From: Candidatus Neomicrothrix sp. UBA2110
GTDB lineage: Bacteria > Actinomycetota > Acidimicrobiia > Acidimicrobiales > Poriferisodalaceae
Assembly (NCBI GenBank): GCA_002331465.1
Contig: DCYM01000245.1
Coordinates: 1-24,527, forward strand
Direction of reading: 5' to 3'
Length of the DNA: 24,527 bases
Both the position numbers and the translations under genes were made by a program. Positions 22,859 to 24,527 of the stretch are shown piece after piece. Below the pieces are notes generated by a model. The model was not told the DNA's origin. It made no database searches and saw nothing but the letters and a program-made list of their open reading frames with translations. How positions within the stretch are numbered: the stretch's first letter is position 1; the number at the start of each line of letters is the position of its first letter.

Positions 22859-24511
22859 ATGGGATTCAGACGCAAAATTTTGCGTTTGTTGGCGGTGCTT
22901 TTTGCGCTCGCTATGGTCGCCGCAGCATGCGGTGGTAGCGATAGCGACGATGACTCTTCGAGCAGCAGCGGTTCTGATACCGCGGCCGCTTCTAGCAGTG
23001 ATAGCAGCGACAGCGATGATGCTGAAGAAGAAGAGGAAGATGCTGGCATGCTTTCTCAAGAAGAGGTTGAGAAAGCCGTATCAGGTGACGACGCGGCGGA
23101 AGAAGAGGTGGACGAAGACGCTCCAACCTTTGATCGCTCTACCCTCGACGGAATTTGGGAAGAAGCCGCCTATCGGCGCCAGCTCATGATCGATGAGATC
23201 ACTGAGAACATGGAATCCGGTGACTGGGGTGTCGGTGACGACAACATTCTCCGTGGCCCAGCTGGCTATGAGGCCGACCTGAACGACTGTCCAGGAGACT
23301 GGTCGAACACTAATGGCCTTCTGTCCGATGAAATTCGTGTCGGTCAGACAACAGTGATGTCGGGCAACCTTGCAGCGTACGGCAACATTTCACATGGTTG
23401 GGAAAACTATTGGAATTGGATTAACGACGAATTAGGTGGCATCGGGGGCCGTAAGCTCAAGATGATCATCAAGGACGATGGTTACGTCGCAGCCCAGACC
23501 ATTGAGTTCGTGGACGAACTGATTGAGTCGGCGAACATTTTCGCCCTCCATGGGCTTGGTTCGCCGAACGGTCTAGCGGTATACGACAAGATCAACGAGG
23601 AATGCGTACCGCACCTGTTCTACGCGTCAGGTCACCCTGCATGGGGCGACCCGGTCAACCATCCATGGACTACAAGCAACCAGCTGTCTTATCTGACAGA
23701 GGCGGTTCTGTGGGGAACCTGGATTAAGACAAACTTGCCTGACGAATTGCCAGTCAAGGTTGCTGGTTTGGTGATGGACAACGACTTTGGTTTGGCCTAT
23801 GAGAAGGGCTTCGAGTTCTACGCCGAGCACAACCCGGACGTGGTGTCGGAGTATCTGCCGGTTCGTCACGACCCAGCAGCACCGACGCTGACTAACGAGG
23901 TCACGACCATTGCGGCATTCGACCCTGACGTGTTCATTTCGATGACCGCAGGTAACCCATGTCTGTTGGCTGTGCAAGAAGTCGAAGCGTCCGGTCTTTT
24001 GGAGCGACTCTCCGCTGCGTTCACCCCATCGGTGTGCAAGGCGATTGCTGCTTATATGGCACCGGCTGGTATGGCTGCTGACGGCTGGTGGGTTGTCGGT
24101 GGAGGTGTAAAGGACTCCACGGATCCGAAGTACATCGAGGAGCCATTTATCGCGTTCCTGAACGCAAACTTGGAAGCGGCCGGGCTCGATCCGTCGATTT
24201 CACTACTGGCGACCGGTTACTTCTTCGCCGTCCCATGGACTGAGTCACTCCGTGTAGCAGATGCGCTGCCTGGAGGAATGAGTCGAACCAACCTCATGCT
24301 TGCTGCTCGAAGCATCGACATTTATCACCCTCTGATGATGGATGGTGTGGCGTATGAGTTGAACGGCGCGGCAGATGCCTTCGCCATTGAAGGATCTGAC
24401 TTCAGTCAGTTCGACGCCACTGCGCAGACTTGGAACCAGGTTGGCGACATTGTCGACGGTAACGGTAATTCACCGAACTGTGCTTGGGACAAGGAGAATG
24501 GCGGTTGCTAA
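22859..24511 (+). CDS. ABC transporter solute-binding lipoprotein 2
   Basis: A 550-residue paralogue of the preceding gene with nearly gapless alignment. Signal peptide 1-23 and lipobox VAAAC with Cys24 are the same, followed by a different acidic Ser/Asp/Glu linker (25 to about 63). The type I binding fold is intact: GQTTVMSGNLAAYGN, IIKDDGYVAAQTIEFVDELI, MDNDFGLAYEKGFE. Residues 331-371 are identical to 330-370 of the first copy, while the stretch after about 405 and the linker diverge strongly, including WKDSTDPKYIEEP-like loop changes near the ligand cleft. Pro89 and Tyr105 replace the two extra cysteines of copy 1. ATG 22859 has a strong GAGGGGG site. The window ends 16 bp after the stop; further transporter genes could follow. 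Confidence 0.9.
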   Translation: MGFRRKILRLLAVLFALAMVAAACGGSDSDDDSSSSSGSDTAAASSSDSSDSDDAEEEEEDAGMLSQEEVEKAVSGDDAAEEEVDEDAPTFDRSTLDGIWEEAAYRRQLMIDEITENMESGDWGVGDDNILRGPAGYEADLNDCPGDWSNTNGLLSDEIRVGQTTVMSGNLAAYGNISHGWENYWNWINDELGGIGGRKLKMIIKDDGYVAAQTIEFVDELIESANIFALHGLGSPNGLAVYDKINEECVPHLFYASGHPAWGDPVNHPWTTSNQLSYLTEAVLWGTWIKTNLPDELPVKVAGLVMDNDFGLAYEKGFEFYAEHNPDVVSEYLPVRHDPAAPTLTNEVTTIAAFDPDVFISMTAGNPCLLAVQEVEASGLLERLSAAFTPSVCKAIAAYMAPAGMAADGWWVVGGGVKDSTDPKYIEEPFIAFLNANLEAAGLDPSISLLATGYFFAVPWTESLRVADALPGGMSRTNLMLAARSIDIYHPLMMDGVAYELNGAADAFAIEGSDFSQFDATAQTWNQVGDIVDGNGNSPNCAWDKENGGC

Positions 24512-24527
24512 TTAGTTAATTTGGGTA

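Noticed and set aside
22709..23059. Antisense frames opposite the second binding-protein linker
   Set aside because: Same codon-mirror artefact, crossing the repeat region and gene start.
1..24527. Mobile elements, CRISPR arrays, tRNA or rRNA genes
   Set aside because: No transposase or integrase frames, no regularly spaced repeats, and no cloverleaf or rRNA segments were seen in the few gaps between genes.

Overview
The window looks like chromosome from a compact, F420-using actinobacterium, most likely a marine or freshwater member of the Acidimicrobiia. The pointers are two F420-type oxidoreductases (PPOX and LLM), frequent GTG/TTG starts, many genes that look leaderless (TAnnnT about 6-8 nt before the start codon), base composition only moderately above 50% GC by eye, and solute-binding lipoproteins with acidic Ser/Asp/Glu linkers. 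The placement is inference; there is no rRNA or other marker gene here. I saw no tRNA, CRISPR, insertion sequence or phage gene.

Region 1 (1-1238) is the most interesting part. A two-gene + strand operon encodes a 5'-truncated protein ending in a CxxC tail, followed by a UGSC-family protein whose reading frame is interrupted by one in-frame TGA (993-995). The residues around it read GVGD-U-GSC, and a GC-rich hairpin starts 10 nt after the TGA with a G in its apical loop. This is very probably a selenocysteine protein of unknown function split by a misread Sec codon. An Lrp/AsnC regulator ends 1 bp from it on the other strand.

Region 2 (1240-3721): Lrp/AsnC regulator, DUF6356 membrane-type protein, ArsI/CadI-like dioxygenase fold protein, NTF2/SnoaL-like protein and 3-methyladenine DNA glycosylase I. 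Region 3 (3752-6610): a fused double CaiB/BaiF CoA-transferase and a PaaI-like thioesterase. Region 4 (6612-8939, - strand): housekeeping operon Maf - DusB-type tRNA-dihydrouridine synthase - 5-formyl-THF cyclo-ligase with overlapping genes. Region 5 (9038-13226, + strand): acyl-CoA synthetase, MFS transporter, a fragment of a glyoxalase/VOC gene, and an alpha/beta hydrolase, which looks like a catabolic operon.

Region 6 (13257-15378): SurE and a PPOX-type F420 enzyme on the - strand, and a metallophosphoesterase diverging from the latter. Region 7 (15382-20717, - strand): LLM oxidoreductase, S4 RNA-binding protein, 2-keto-4-pentenoate-hydratase-like enzyme, MFS transporter, ABC-F ATPase, tightly spaced. 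Region 8 (20891-24511, + strand): two tandem 550-residue solute-binding lipoproteins, separated by a strong terminator, a 21-bp direct repeat and a short leader ORF.

Convergent gene ends are very tight (1-10 bp in four of five pairs), and starts were chosen by protein family alignment from memory, Shine-Dalgarno sites and leaderless -10 positions.
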